The notes beneath the pieces are model-generated. The model was not told the origin of the DNA. It made no database searches and worked only from the letters and a program-made list of their open reading frames with translations. A stretch of 64,000 nt of DNA from JASLBX01 sp035762665 (GTDB lineage Bacteria; Actinomycetota; Actinomycetes; Jiangellales; Jiangellaceae), in assembly GCA_035762665.1 (NCBI GenBank), contig DASTNZ010000004.1, positions 13,129 to 77,128 of the forward strand, in the 5' to 3' direction. The translations under genes were made by a program, and so were the position numbers. Below are positions 25,648 to 33,650 of this stretch, one piece after another; within the stretch, counting starts at the first letter, position 1, and each line of letters starts with the position of its first letter.

Positions 25648-26441
25648 CGCTGCTCACCCTCCTGCTTCGGTTCGGTCGCAGGCGTTTCGGAGGGGGCGGC
25701 CGCCTCGCTTTCGATCTGCTTCGGCGCCGCTTCCGACGGCCCTGCGGTGAGTTCCTGCTTCATCCGGGCAAGTTCGAGCTCGACGTCGTTGGTCGAGGCC
25801 ATCCGGTCCAGCTCGAGAGCGATGTCGTCTTTGGCGGTTCCGGTGACGTCCTCCAGGACTCCGGAAGCGATCAGCTCGTCCACCGCTCCGGCGCGGGCCT
25901 GCAGCTCGGCGGTCTTGTCTTCGGCTCGCTGGACCGCCAGACCGACGTCGCTCATCTCCTCGGAGATGCCGCTGAACGCCTCACCGATGCGGGTCTGAGC
26001 CTCTGCCGCCGTGTACGTGGCCTTGATCGTCTCCTTGCGGGTGCGGAAGGCCTCCACCTTGGCCTGGAGCCGCTGCGCGGCCAGCGTCAGCTTCTCCTCC
26101 TCCGCCTGGAGGTTGGCATGCTGAGTCTGCAGATCGGTGATCTGGTTGGTCAGGCCGGACTTGCGGGTCAACGCCTCGCGGGCGAGATCCTCGCGACCGA
26201 GTTCGAGCGCCTTCCCGGCTTGATTCTGCAGCTTGTCCGACTGAACGGCCAACTGCGACATCTGCACCTCGATGCGCTTGCGGCTCGTCGCGACGTCCGC
26301 AACGCCACGGCGCACCTTCTGCAGCAGTTCCAGCTGCTTCTTGTACGAGTAGTCAAGGGTCTCCCGGGGGTCCTCGGCACGATCAAGCGCCTTGTCGGCC
26401 TTGGCCCGGAAGAGCAGCTTCATACGAGCGAACAACGCCAT
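25644..26441 (-). CDS. pspA: Phage-shock protein A (PspA/IM30)
   Basis: The 265-residue protein is nearly all coiled coil (about 25-215): ETLDYSYKKQLELLQKVRRG, then LELGREDLAREALTRK and TRKETIKATYTAAEAQTRIG. A disordered, Glu/Ala-rich tail follows, longer than in E. coli. PspA binds the inner membrane under stress and forms ESCRT-III-like assemblies. It heads the pspA-pspAA-htpX-pspAB operon. It is divergent from the DUF3043 gene, 130 bp away. No PspF or PspBC homologue is in the window, as is usual in actinobacteria. Confidence 0.94.
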   Translation of the reverse strand: MALFARMKLLFRAKADKALDRAEDPRETLDYSYKKQLELLQKVRRGVADVATSRKRIEVQMSQLAVQSDKLQNQAGKALELGREDLAREALTRKSGLTNQITDLQTQHANLQAEEEKLTLAAQRLQAKVEAFRTRKETIKATYTAAEAQTRIGEAFSGISEEMSDVGLAVQRAEDKTAELQARAGAVDELIASGVLEDVTGTAKDDIALELDRMASTNDVELELARMKQELTAGPSEAAPKQIESEAAAPSETPATEPKQEGEQR

Positions 26442-26559
26442 TGTGGCCAGACAGCCCTTCTCGAGAGAAATGCTCTGCGCTGCCGCATCGACAACGCACT
26501 CCTGCGTGTAACCCTACGGGGTCAAACTGCTCAATGGCAGAGCAGGCCAGAAGCTGGCA

Positions 26560-26565
26560 TACCCT
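26560..26565 (+). promoter_or_regulatory. -10 element of the DUF3043 gene, leaderless transcript likely
   Basis: TACCCT ends six bases before the GTG start at 26572, with no ribosome-binding site between. That spacing puts transcription start at the start codon, a common arrangement in actinobacteria. Confidence 0.45.
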
Positions 26566-26571
26566 GGTGTC

Positions 26572-27162
26572 GTGTTTCGCCGCCGCAACCCCGAAGATTC
26601 CGATACCACGACACTCGCCCAGCCGGCCGACGACGCTGCGGCCGCGGCGCAGGGCAAGGGCCGGCCGACGCCCAAGCGGCGCCAAGCCGAACAGGCACGT
26701 AAGGAACGGGTCAAGCCGCCGGTCACCCGCCGCGAGCAGGTCCGCCGCGACCGCGAACGGATGAAGGCAACCCGCGCCAGGCAGCGCGAGGGCATGGCCA
26801 AGGGCGACGAGCGCTATTTCGTCAAGCGGGACCAGGGCGAGGTCCGCAGGTTCATCCGAGACTACGTGGACTCGCGGCGGACGATCTCCGAGTTCTTCCT
26901 TCCGCTCGTTCTGATCATCTTGGTGCTGAGCATGATCGGCAATGTCCAGATCCAGGTCTTCTCGACGTTGTTCATGTTCGCCACCATGCTCGTAGTGATC
27001 TTCGATCTGGTTCTGATCAATCGCCGGGTAAAGCGTGAGATCCGTAAGCGGTTCCCCGACGATGATCAACGCGGTCACGGCTTGTACGCGATCGCCCGAG
27101 CTACGCAAATCCGCAAGCTGCGTCTGCCAAAGCCCAACGTCCGGCCGGGAGACACCGTATGA
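26572..27162 (+). CDS. DUF3043 membrane protein
   Basis: The 196-residue protein has a long basic cytoplasmic N-terminus (VTRREQVRRDRERMKATRAR; GDERYFVKRDQGEVRRFIRD). Two close membrane helices (about 108-128 and 130-151) are followed by the motif VLINRRVKREIRKRFPDDD. This is DUF3043, found across actinobacteria with no known function. The GNAT gene follows with a 4-bp ATGA overlap, so the two are coupled. The GTG start is probably leaderless. Confidence 0.9.
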   Translation: MFRRRNPEDSDTTTLAQPADDAAAAAQGKGRPTPKRRQAEQARKERVKPPVTRREQVRRDRERMKATRARQREGMAKGDERYFVKRDQGEVRRFIRDYVDSRRTISEFFLPLVLIILVLSMIGNVQIQVFSTLFMFATMLVVIFDLVLINRRVKREIRKRFPDDDQRGHGLYAIARATQIRKLRLPKPNVRPGDTV

Positions 27163-27659
27163 GCACTGCCGCAGCCCGCGAGCCGATGGACACCGGCGAG
27201 CTGTTCGTACGCCCCCTGGCCTACAGCGAGCCGGTCGTTCGCGCGCTTGAGGCCGAACTTCAGCAGGAGTACGTCAAACGGTACGGCGATCTGGACCAGA
27301 CACCCATCGACGATGGGCAGTTCGACCCGCCGGAGGGATTGTTCCTGGTCGGGTTCATCGGTTCCGAGCCCGTGGCGTCCGGCGGGTTCCGGCGGCACGA
27401 GGACGGCGTCGCCGAGATCAAACGGATGTACGTGGTGGAAGACCACCGGGGTATCGGGCTGGCCCGCCGTATGCTCGCAGAGCTTGAATCCCGCGCCGCC
27501 GACGCGGGTTACGTCCGCACGGTCCTCGTGACCGGGCTGGCCCAGCCGGAGGCGATCTCGCTCTATCGGTCCAGCGGCTACATCGCGATCGAACCGTTCG
27601 GCGTGTACAAGGACTCCGACCTCGTCCGCTGCTTCGGCAAGGACCTCCAGTTCCGCTGA
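27159..27659 (+). CDS. GNAT family N-acetyltransferase
   Basis: The 166-residue protein has the acetyl-CoA fold: strand FLVGFIGSEPVASGGFRR, then VAEIKRMYVVEDHRGIGLAR with the pyrophosphate-binding R/Q-x-x-G-x-G/A variant HRGIGLA, and the late EAISLYRSSGYIAIEPFG. The acceptor substrate is unknown. It is coupled to the DUF3043 gene by a 4-bp overlap and ends 3 bp before a small convergent gene. Confidence 0.9.
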   Translation: MSTAAAREPMDTGELFVRPLAYSEPVVRALEAELQQEYVKRYGDLDQTPIDDGQFDPPEGLFLVGFIGSEPVASGGFRRHEDGVAEIKRMYVVEDHRGIGLARRMLAELESRAADAGYVRTVLVTGLAQPEAISLYRSSGYIAIEPFGVYKDSDLVRCFGKDLQFR

Positions 27660-27662
27660 TGT

Positions 27663-27863
27663 TTACTCCGGGCTGAGGCTCATCGGTCCGTAGACCGGCC
27701 GGCCGTCCTCGTTCAGCGACACCGAGGCGATCCCTTCGTCCGCCAGCGCCTGCCAGCTCTGCCCGAGCCAGGTTTCGGCATCAGCCTGTGTGCTGAACCG
27801 GCCAGGGTCAGGGCCCTCCAGTTCCTCACCGTCGGCACCGTAGTACGTCCACGTCCACGCCAT
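27663..27863 (-). CDS. Small conserved actinobacterial protein (66 aa)
   Basis: It reads MAWTWTYYGADGEELEGPDP and then AETWLGQSWQALADEGIASV and YGPMSLSPE. Small proteins with this pattern (W-T-W...Y...DGEE, SQ-DAE-WLG, YGPMSL end) occur widely in actinobacteria without known function. I chose ATG 27863; a GTG seven codons upstream is possible. It is acidic and has no membrane segment. It converges on the GNAT gene. Confidence 0.75.
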   Translation of the reverse strand: MAWTWTYYGADGEELEGPDPGRFSTQADAETWLGQSWQALADEGIASVSLNEDGRPVYGPMSLSPE

Positions 27864-27958
27864 GTCGTGGAGGCTATCGCCCACCCCACGGAGGCGGCAG
27901 GGCAGATATCCCGAGAACTCGCGTCATAATCACCGCCCCTGCTGCGTCTTGTCTGTGA

Positions 27959-28008
27959 GGGGCGGAACCCGTCCGTGCCGTGCGAGGGGTCGGCACGGGC
28001 GGCGCCCC
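27959..28008. promoter_or_regulatory. Two-part stem-loop upstream of the CobT-like gene
   Basis: An outer stem GGGGCG/CGCCCC surrounds an inner 12-bp stem (CCGTCCGTGCCG with CGGCACGGGCGG, one mismatch) and a 10-base loop. It ends 28 bp before the likely GTG start. I looked for a cobalamin-riboswitch B12 box (GCCACTG) and did not find one. A TATCCT at 28023-28028 lies between it and the gene; if that is the -10 element, the stem-loop is not transcribed with the gene and may end upstream transcripts. Confidence 0.45.
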
Positions 28009-28036
28009 GTTCGTCACACCCGTATCCTTCGAGATC

Positions 28037-28885
28037 GTGCAGGCAGCCCACGAGTCCCTCGACATCCCCGCGCTCGCCGCCAGGATCACCCTGCCGGACG
28101 AGTCGACCCGCCGGGCCGCGCAGGCGTTGGCGGACGCTCGGCCCGGTCTCGGCCGCCTTGGCGAGGTAGCCGTATGGCTTGCGGCCGTACAGGGTCGGAG
28201 TCCGGCCGTACCGTTCGAGCGGATTCGGGTTGTCACGCTCCCAGAGCCGGACGCCGAAGCCACCGCTCTGCCGGCGGGCGTCGGATCGCTGGTGACCGTT
28301 GACGTGCTCGCCGAGGCTGAACCGGCCTTCCTGGCCGGAATGACCGCCGCGGATGCGGAGATCGACAGCGGTGCCGACCTGCTCGTCCTGACCGGCGGCC
28401 GGGATTTGGTGCCGGCATTGGCACTCGTGGCACTTCTGGCCGGCAAGGACGTCGCGACGGTCGTAGGACACCGCCCCGGCACGGACGACCGGGACTGGAT
28501 GCGCGCGTGCGCCGCCGTCCGCGACACCGCACGCGGGGGGCGGCCGCACACCGGTGAGATCACCGCGTTACTCGCCGCGTTGCCCGCACCAGAGATCGCC
28601 GCCGCGGCGGGTGTTATCGCCGGCGCCGCGTCACGCCGCACCCCGGTACTGCTCGACGATCTCATCCCCGCTGCCGCCGCTCTCGTGGGCCAGCGGATCA
28701 GTTACCGGACGAGTCGCTGGTTGGCCGCGACGCAGCGGACCACCGACCCGGCGCATACCGCGGCGCTCGAGCGGCTTCGGATTACTCCGCTGCTCGATTA
28801 CGGCCTGGCAAGCGGGCTCGGTCTTGGTGCTCGGCTGGCGGTCCCGCATATCCAGGTGGCCGCGCAATTGCTCAGCGACGCCTAA
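28037..28885 (+). CDS. CobT-like protein lacking catalytic motifs
   Basis: It resembles nicotinate-nucleotide:dimethylbenzimidazole phosphoribosyltransferase (GRLGEVAVWLAAVQGRSPA; GADLLVLTGGRDLVPALALV; HTAALERLRITPLLDYGLAS). CobT makes alpha-ribazole phosphate for cobalamin. Key parts are missing: the early GDHGV substrate segment is absent, and the terminal R-L-G-E-G-T-G motif with its catalytic Glu reads ASGLGLG. So it is probably not a normal transferase. At 282 residues (GTG 28037) it is shorter than the usual 340-350. TATCCT eight bases before that GTG supports the start; a GTG at 27980 is possible. It converges on gcvT with a 4-bp overlap. No other cobalamin gene is adjacent. Confidence 0.75.
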   Translation: MQAAHESLDIPALAARITLPDESTRRAAQALADARPGLGRLGEVAVWLAAVQGRSPAVPFERIRVVTLPEPDAEATALPAGVGSLVTVDVLAEAEPAFLAGMTAADAEIDSGADLLVLTGGRDLVPALALVALLAGKDVATVVGHRPGTDDRDWMRACAAVRDTARGGRPHTGEITALLAALPAPEIAAAAGVIAGAASRRTPVLLDDLIPAAAALVGQRISYRTSRWLAATQRTTDPAHTAALERLRITPLLDYGLASGLGLGARLAVPHIQVAAQLLSDA

Positions 28886-29976
28886 CGGGTCGACGGCTTC
28901 ACGAATGGCGGCTTGACGACCTCGAACGGCTCGACCCGACCGCGCACGTCCACCTCGACGATCGCGCCGTCCGCGACATCGGCCGGCAACAGGGCTAAGC
29001 CGATGCCCTTGCGCAATGTTGGCGAAAATGTGCCCGAGGTGACCTCTCCAGCCTCCACCCCGTCGATCCGAACCGCCATACCGGGCCTGGGAATGCCCCG
29101 CCCGGTCGCGACCAGGCCCCTCAGTCGCCGCCTCGGGCCTGCTTCCTTCTCGGCCAGCAGCGCCTCGCGTCCCCAGAATGCAGGCTTACTCCAGCCCACC
29201 GCCCAACCGGCGCGCGCCTGGTTGGGCGTGATCTCCAGGGAGAGGTCCTGGCCGTGCAGTGGATACCCCATCTCGGTGCGTAGGGTGTCGCGAGCGGCGA
29301 GCCCGCACGGCGCGATGCCGTAGGTTTCGCCGGCCGCCAACAGCTCGTCCCACACCGGCCCGGCGTCGTGCATCGGCACTACCAGTTCGTAACCGCGCTC
29401 GCCGGTGTAACCCGTTCGGCACACGGTCAGCCGCACCGATTCGAAGCCCGCCTCGGTGAATGACATGTAGTCGTGATCAACCGGCAGCCCGATCGCCGCG
29501 AGGACCTCGTCACTGCTCGGTCCCTGCACGGCGAGGATGGCGTACTCGTCATGAGCGTTGCGGACGTGCACGCCTTCCGGCGCCGCGGCAGCCAGCCGGC
29601 GGACCACCTCGGCATTGTTGGCCGCGTTCGGGATGAGCAGCAGGTCGTCGTCCGACCGCAGGTAGACGATCAGGTCGTCCACCACTCCCCCGGACTCGTC
29701 GCAGCACATCGTGTACTGCGCCTGGCCAGGCTCGATCTTGTCCAGCGAGTTCGTCAGGCAGGTATCCACGAAGCCGCGTGCTTCCGGACCGGTCACAATG
29801 GCCTTGCCAAGGTGGCTGACGTCGAATACGCCGACACGTTCGCGGACGGCCGCATGCTCGTCCATCACACCGGCGTACTGCAGCGGCATCTCCCAACCGC
29901 TGAACACGGCGAACTTGGCCCCCAGGGTTTCGTGGCGGCCGTGCAACGGGCTGCGGCGCAGAGCATCGTCGGTCAC
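28882..29976 (-). CDS. gcvT: Aminomethyltransferase (glycine cleavage T protein)
   Basis: GcvT moves the methylene group from lipoyl-bound aminomethyl on GcvH to tetrahydrofolate. The 364-residue protein has LGAKFAVFSGWEMPLQYAGV, VGVFDVSHLGKAIV, the conserved GYTGERGYEL and LAARDTLRTEMGYPLHGQDL. I chose GTG 29976, preceded by AGGGTGG, over upstream starts that run into the divergent gene. gcvH and gcvP are not in the window. No glycine riboswitch is seen before it. Confidence 0.95.
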   Translation of the reverse strand: MTDDALRRSPLHGRHETLGAKFAVFSGWEMPLQYAGVMDEHAAVRERVGVFDVSHLGKAIVTGPEARGFVDTCLTNSLDKIEPGQAQYTMCCDESGGVVDDLIVYLRSDDDLLLIPNAANNAEVVRRLAAAAPEGVHVRNAHDEYAILAVQGPSSDEVLAAIGLPVDHDYMSFTEAGFESVRLTVCRTGYTGERGYELVVPMHDAGPVWDELLAAGETYGIAPCGLAARDTLRTEMGYPLHGQDLSLEITPNQARAGWAVGWSKPAFWGREALLAEKEAGPRRRLRGLVATGRGIPRPGMAVRIDGVEAGEVTSGTFSPTLRKGIGLALLPADVADGAIVEVDVRGRVEPFEVVKPPFVKPSTR

Positions 29977-30036
29977 AGCACGCCACCCTAGCCCTCGGCG
30001 AACATGCCTTGCCGGTGCCGGGCACCCGGAGCGACC

Positions 30037-30807
30037 ATGGGCGCCATGATTGCCACAGTGGCGGTCCTGTCCGACATACATGGCGTGCTCCCAGCGCTCG
30101 AGTCAGTGCTCGAAGAGCCCGACGTGCGCGCTGCCGACCGGCTGGTGCTCACTGGTGACATCGCCGCCGGACCGATGCCGGTCGAGACACTCGACCTGTT
30201 GGTATCCCTGGGCGAGCGGGCAGTGTGGGTGCGCGGCAATGCCGATCGAGAGCTCGTCGCTCTCGCGCGCGGGGCCGCCACGTCGATCCCAGACCCGATC
30301 GCTCCATGGGCAGCGGGCCGACTTCGGCCCGATCAGGTCGACCTACTCGCCGGCCTGCCGCATCCGGTCATACTCGAGGTGGCGGGCTTCGGTCCGGTGT
30401 TGTTCTGCCACGGCACCCCTCGCGATGACGAGGAGGTCGTCCTGGTCGACAGCTCGCTGCAGCGCTGGGCGGAGGTCCTCGACCGGGTCGCGGATGATGT
30501 CACCACAATCGTGTGCGGCCACACGCACATGCCGTTCCAGCGGCTCGCTGACCGCCGGCTCGTCGTCAATCCAGGCAGCATCGGCATGCCCTATGGCCGC
30601 CCCGGCCCGCACTGGGCGCTGCTGCGCGACGGCACCGTGCAGCTGCGACAAACGCAGGTCGACCTGAACGCGACCGCCGACCGGATCATCACGGAATCCG
30701 AGTACTCCGGTGTCACGGAGTGGGTGGACTTCTTCATCCGGCAGGCCGCCTCAGATGTCGAGGCGATGACGGTGTTCGCCCCTCGCGACGGCCGCAACCC
30801 CTCGTGA
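30037..30807 (+). CDS. Calcineurin-like metallophosphoesterase (YfcE/MJ0936 type)
   Basis: The 256-residue protein has all metal motifs of the small phosphodiesterase family: VAVLSDIHGVLPAL (D-x-H), VLTGDIAAGP (GD), VRGNADRELV (GNxD), FCHGTPRDDEEV and VCGHTHMPFQR (GHTH), then NPGSIGMPYGRPG. It is probably a Mn2+-dependent phosphodiesterase with unknown substrate. ATG 30037 has GGAG five bases upstream; ATG 30046 is an alternative. It is divergent from gcvT. Confidence 0.92.
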   Translation: MGAMIATVAVLSDIHGVLPALESVLEEPDVRAADRLVLTGDIAAGPMPVETLDLLVSLGERAVWVRGNADRELVALARGAATSIPDPIAPWAAGRLRPDQVDLLAGLPHPVILEVAGFGPVLFCHGTPRDDEEVVLVDSSLQRWAEVLDRVADDVTTIVCGHTHMPFQRLADRRLVVNPGSIGMPYGRPGPHWALLRDGTVQLRQTQVDLNATADRIITESEYSGVTEWVDFFIRQAASDVEAMTVFAPRDGRNPS

Positions 30808-30875
30808 ACCGGCCAACCACGGTGTGCGCGTAACATCGCCCCGGATACTCAACGCGTCCATGTCCAAGGAGAGTC

Positions 30876-32378
30876 GTGACCACCCTCACCCTGTCCTCTG
30901 CTGATCCGACCGGACTCAAGGTCGACGCCATCGTCATCGGAATCGCCAAGGGGGACGCTCGGCCGACTCTGCTTGCTGGCGCCGAGCCGATCGACGCGGC
31001 TCTCGGCGGCTCAATTTCGACCACGCTGGAGCAGTTGGGTGCCACCGGCAAGACAGACGAGATCACCAAATTGCCGTCTGGCGGAGCTACCAAGGCGCCC
31101 GTTGTGGTGGCCGTCGGTGTGGGTTCTGTTGACGATGACGGCCCGACGCTGGAAGCGGTCCGGCGCGCAGCCGGAGCGGCCGCGCGCTCGCTCAGGGGTA
31201 CCGCGTCGGCCGCCTTCGCGCTGCCGACCGTCGAGCCGCAACAAGCCGGCGCGGTTTCCGAAGGCGCGCTACTCGGCGCGTACACGTTCGACGAATACAA
31301 GACGAACGGCGAGGCCAAGGCCCCCTTGGCTGCTGCGACCATTGTCGGACCAGCTATCAAGGCCAAAGGCGCGAAAGAGGCAGTCGAGCGGGCGAAGATC
31401 GTGGCGGACGCCGTCAACGCAGCTCGCGACTGGATAAACATCCCGCCGCGCGATTTGCCGCCTAGTGAGTTGGCCGCTGTCGCCGTCAAGTACGCCAAGG
31501 GAGTCAAGGTCGACGTCGAGGTGCTCGACGAGAAGGCCCTTGCCAAGGGTGGATATGGCGGGATCATCGGCGTCGGCCAAGGCTCGACGCGCCCGCCGCG
31601 CCTGGTCAAGTTCAGCTACCGGCCGGCACGGGCGCGCAAGCACGTGGCGTTCGTCGGCAAGGGCATCACCTTCGACTCCGGTGGCCTGTCGCTCAAATCC
31701 AACGACGCGATGGTGGCGATGAAGAGCGACATGAGCGGTGCCGCAGCTGTCCTCGCGGCGACCGTCGCTATCGCGAAGTTGGCGCCCAAGGTGGCGATCA
31801 CGGCGTACGCCGCGCTCGCCGAGAACATGCCGTCCGGCAGCGCCCAACGGCCATCGGATGTGCTCACCATCTACGGCGGCAAAACCGTCGAGGTGCTCAA
31901 CACCGACGCCGAAGGCCGGCTGGTGATGGCCGACGCCCTCGTGCGGGCCAGCGAGGACGAACCCGATTTCATCGTCGACGTCGCCACCCTGACCGGCGCG
32001 TGCGTCGTCGCCCTCGGGACCCGCGTGTCGGGAATCATGTCCAACGACGACGACCTGCTCACCAAGCTGCACGCCTCGGCCGACCGCGCAGGTGACGCGA
32101 TGTGGCCGCTGCCACTGCCGGGCGAGCTGCGCGAAAAGCTCGACTCCGCTGTCGCCGACATCGCCAATGTCGGAGAACGGTGGGGCGGAGCGTTGTCGGC
32201 CGGGGTATTCCTCAAGGAGTTCGTCGGCGAGGGCATCAAATGGGCCCACCTCGACATCGCCGGTCCTGCGTTCAACGAGGGCTCGCCGTATGGTTACACA
32301 CCGAAGGGCGGCACCGGCGCAGCAGTGCGAACCCTTGTGCAGATCGCTCAGGACGCCGAGGCGGGCCTACTGCCGTGA
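30876..32378 (+). CDS. pepA: Leucyl aminopeptidase (M17)
   Basis: The 500-residue protein removes N-terminal residues from peptides with two metal ions. It has an N-terminal macro-like domain and a C-terminal catalytic domain with KHVAFVGKGITFDSGGLSLK, KSDMSGAAAVL and the signature NTDAEGRLVMADALV, followed by DVATLTGACVVALG. GTG 30876 has AAGGAGA nine bases upstream. A dimethylargininase gene follows with a GTGA overlap. Confidence 0.96.
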   Translation: MTTLTLSSADPTGLKVDAIVIGIAKGDARPTLLAGAEPIDAALGGSISTTLEQLGATGKTDEITKLPSGGATKAPVVVAVGVGSVDDDGPTLEAVRRAAGAAARSLRGTASAAFALPTVEPQQAGAVSEGALLGAYTFDEYKTNGEAKAPLAAATIVGPAIKAKGAKEAVERAKIVADAVNAARDWINIPPRDLPPSELAAVAVKYAKGVKVDVEVLDEKALAKGGYGGIIGVGQGSTRPPRLVKFSYRPARARKHVAFVGKGITFDSGGLSLKSNDAMVAMKSDMSGAAAVLAATVAIAKLAPKVAITAYAALAENMPSGSAQRPSDVLTIYGGKTVEVLNTDAEGRLVMADALVRASEDEPDFIVDVATLTGACVVALGTRVSGIMSNDDDLLTKLHASADRAGDAMWPLPLPGELREKLDSAVADIANVGERWGGALSAGVFLKEFVGEGIKWAHLDIAGPAFNEGSPYGYTPKGGTGAAVRTLVQIAQDAEAGLLP

Positions 32379-33151
32379 CGCGGGGTGCGGCGCTCGTGCG
32401 GCGGCCGAGCTCCCGGCTCGCCGAAGGCATCGTCACTCACATCGACCGCCAGCCGGTGGAATCCGCACTTGCCGGGCGCCAGCACGACGCATACCGTGCC
32501 GCTCTGGCGAGGGCCGGTTGGACGGTCACTGAAGTGCCATTCGCCGATGAGCACCCCGACTCGGTGTTCGTCGAGGACACCGTGGTCGTCTGCGACACCC
32601 TGGCGGTGCTGACCCGTCCAGGCGCCCCCGCGCGGCGCGGCGAGGTCGCCGGTACCGAGGCCACTGTGTGTGAGCTGGGCTTGGACCTCGCCCGGATCGA
32701 GGCACCCGGCACGCTGGACGGCGGCGACGTCCTACAGGTGGGACGCACCGTCTACGTGGGCACGGGAGGACGGACGAACGACGCCGGCATGGCACAGCTG
32801 CGTGATCACCTGGCCAGGCTGGGCCGCAAGGTCGTCGCAGTACCGCTGGGCAAGGTCCTGCACTTGAAGTCCGCGGTCACCGCTTTGCCGGACGGGACGT
32901 TCCTGGCATTGCCGGACCTGTTCGACCCCAAGGCCATGCAACCTGTCTATTCCGTCACCGAGGAGGCTGGGTGCCACGTCGTTCCGCTAGGCGGCGACAA
33001 CATCCTGGTCGCCGCATCGGCGCCGCAGACCGCTGACTGGCTGGCATCACGGGGTTACGAGCCCGTCGTCGTCAACATCGGCGAATTCGAGAAGCTCGAA
33101 GGCTGCGTCACCTGCCTGTGCGTCCTGATCGAGCCAACGCCTGCTTGGTGA
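32375..33151 (+). CDS. Dimethylarginine dimethylaminohydrolase family protein
   Basis: The 258-residue protein has the amidinotransferase/arginine deiminase fold. Catalytic residues are in place: Glu/Asp in DSVFVEDTVVVCD, the GTLDGGDVLQVG segment, His in VLHLKSAVTALPDGTF and Cys in EGCVTCLCVLIE. It should hydrolyse N-methylated arginine to citrulline and methylamines. GTG 32375 overlaps the pepA stop by 4 bp. The pairing with an aminopeptidase suggests salvage of modified arginine from protein turnover; that link is my inference. Confidence 0.9.
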   Translation: MTRGAALVRRPSSRLAEGIVTHIDRQPVESALAGRQHDAYRAALARAGWTVTEVPFADEHPDSVFVEDTVVVCDTLAVLTRPGAPARRGEVAGTEATVCELGLDLARIEAPGTLDGGDVLQVGRTVYVGTGGRTNDAGMAQLRDHLARLGRKVVAVPLGKVLHLKSAVTALPDGTFLALPDLFDPKAMQPVYSVTEEAGCHVVPLGGDNILVAASAPQTADWLASRGYEPVVVNIGEFEKLEGCVTCLCVLIEPTPAW

Positions 33152-33170
33152 TCAAATGAGTTGCGCGCTG

Positions 33171-33500
33171 TCAGGAAGATGATTCGTCCCTTTTACGATG
33201 ATTCCATGCCCGCATCCGGTCCGGGTAACCCACCACCTGCGCGTCGTACACCGGAATCTCCAGCTTGCGGGCCAGTTCCTCAGCCGCCTTGGGATCGCGA
33301 ACCCGTCGCCGCGTCCACTCGCCGTCGTGGGCTACGAGGACCACCGTGGTGGAAGTCATCGTGGTCGCCGGTTCGACGTAGGCCTCAACGCCCTGTCGGC
33401 TCTCGGCGAACTCCTTCAGGTGCGCTGTGTCAGCGCTATCCGCCGCCCGATCCAGGCTTCCCTCGGCGCTCTTGGCCCGCCGCCTGCCGAACAACCGCAT
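33171..33500 (-). CDS. Conserved small actinobacterial protein (109 aa)
   Basis: The protein starts MRLFGRRRAKSAEGSLDRAA and then has a compact domain (LKEFAESRQGVEAYVEPATT, TSTTVVLVAHDGEWTRRRV, RKLEIPVYDAQVVGYPDRMR). A perfect GGAGG lies six bases before the ATG. Homologues sit between pepA and lpd in related genomes, from memory; some are loosely called oxidoreductases without support. No membrane helix or cofactor motif is visible. Function unknown. Confidence 0.82.
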   Translation of the reverse strand: MRLFGRRRAKSAEGSLDRAADSADTAHLKEFAESRQGVEAYVEPATTMTSTTVVLVAHDGEWTRRRVRDPKAAEELARKLEIPVYDAQVVGYPDRMRAWNHRKRDESSS

Positions 33501-33650
33501 TTGCTACCTCCCCGACCAAGATTACGTAACAAGGCAAGCGCAGCCTGCCATCCCGAGCCGTCCCGCCACCGGCAGGATGAGAGTGGAAAGATACGGTACG
33601 CGAGGCTGTGATCCGGCCTACCCGATCCGACATCAAGGAGCGAGACTCCC

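Noticed and set aside
27950..28036. Cobalamin riboswitch before the CobT-like gene
   Set aside because: The B12 box (GCCACTG) and the expected multi-stem core are absent; only a simple nested hairpin is seen.
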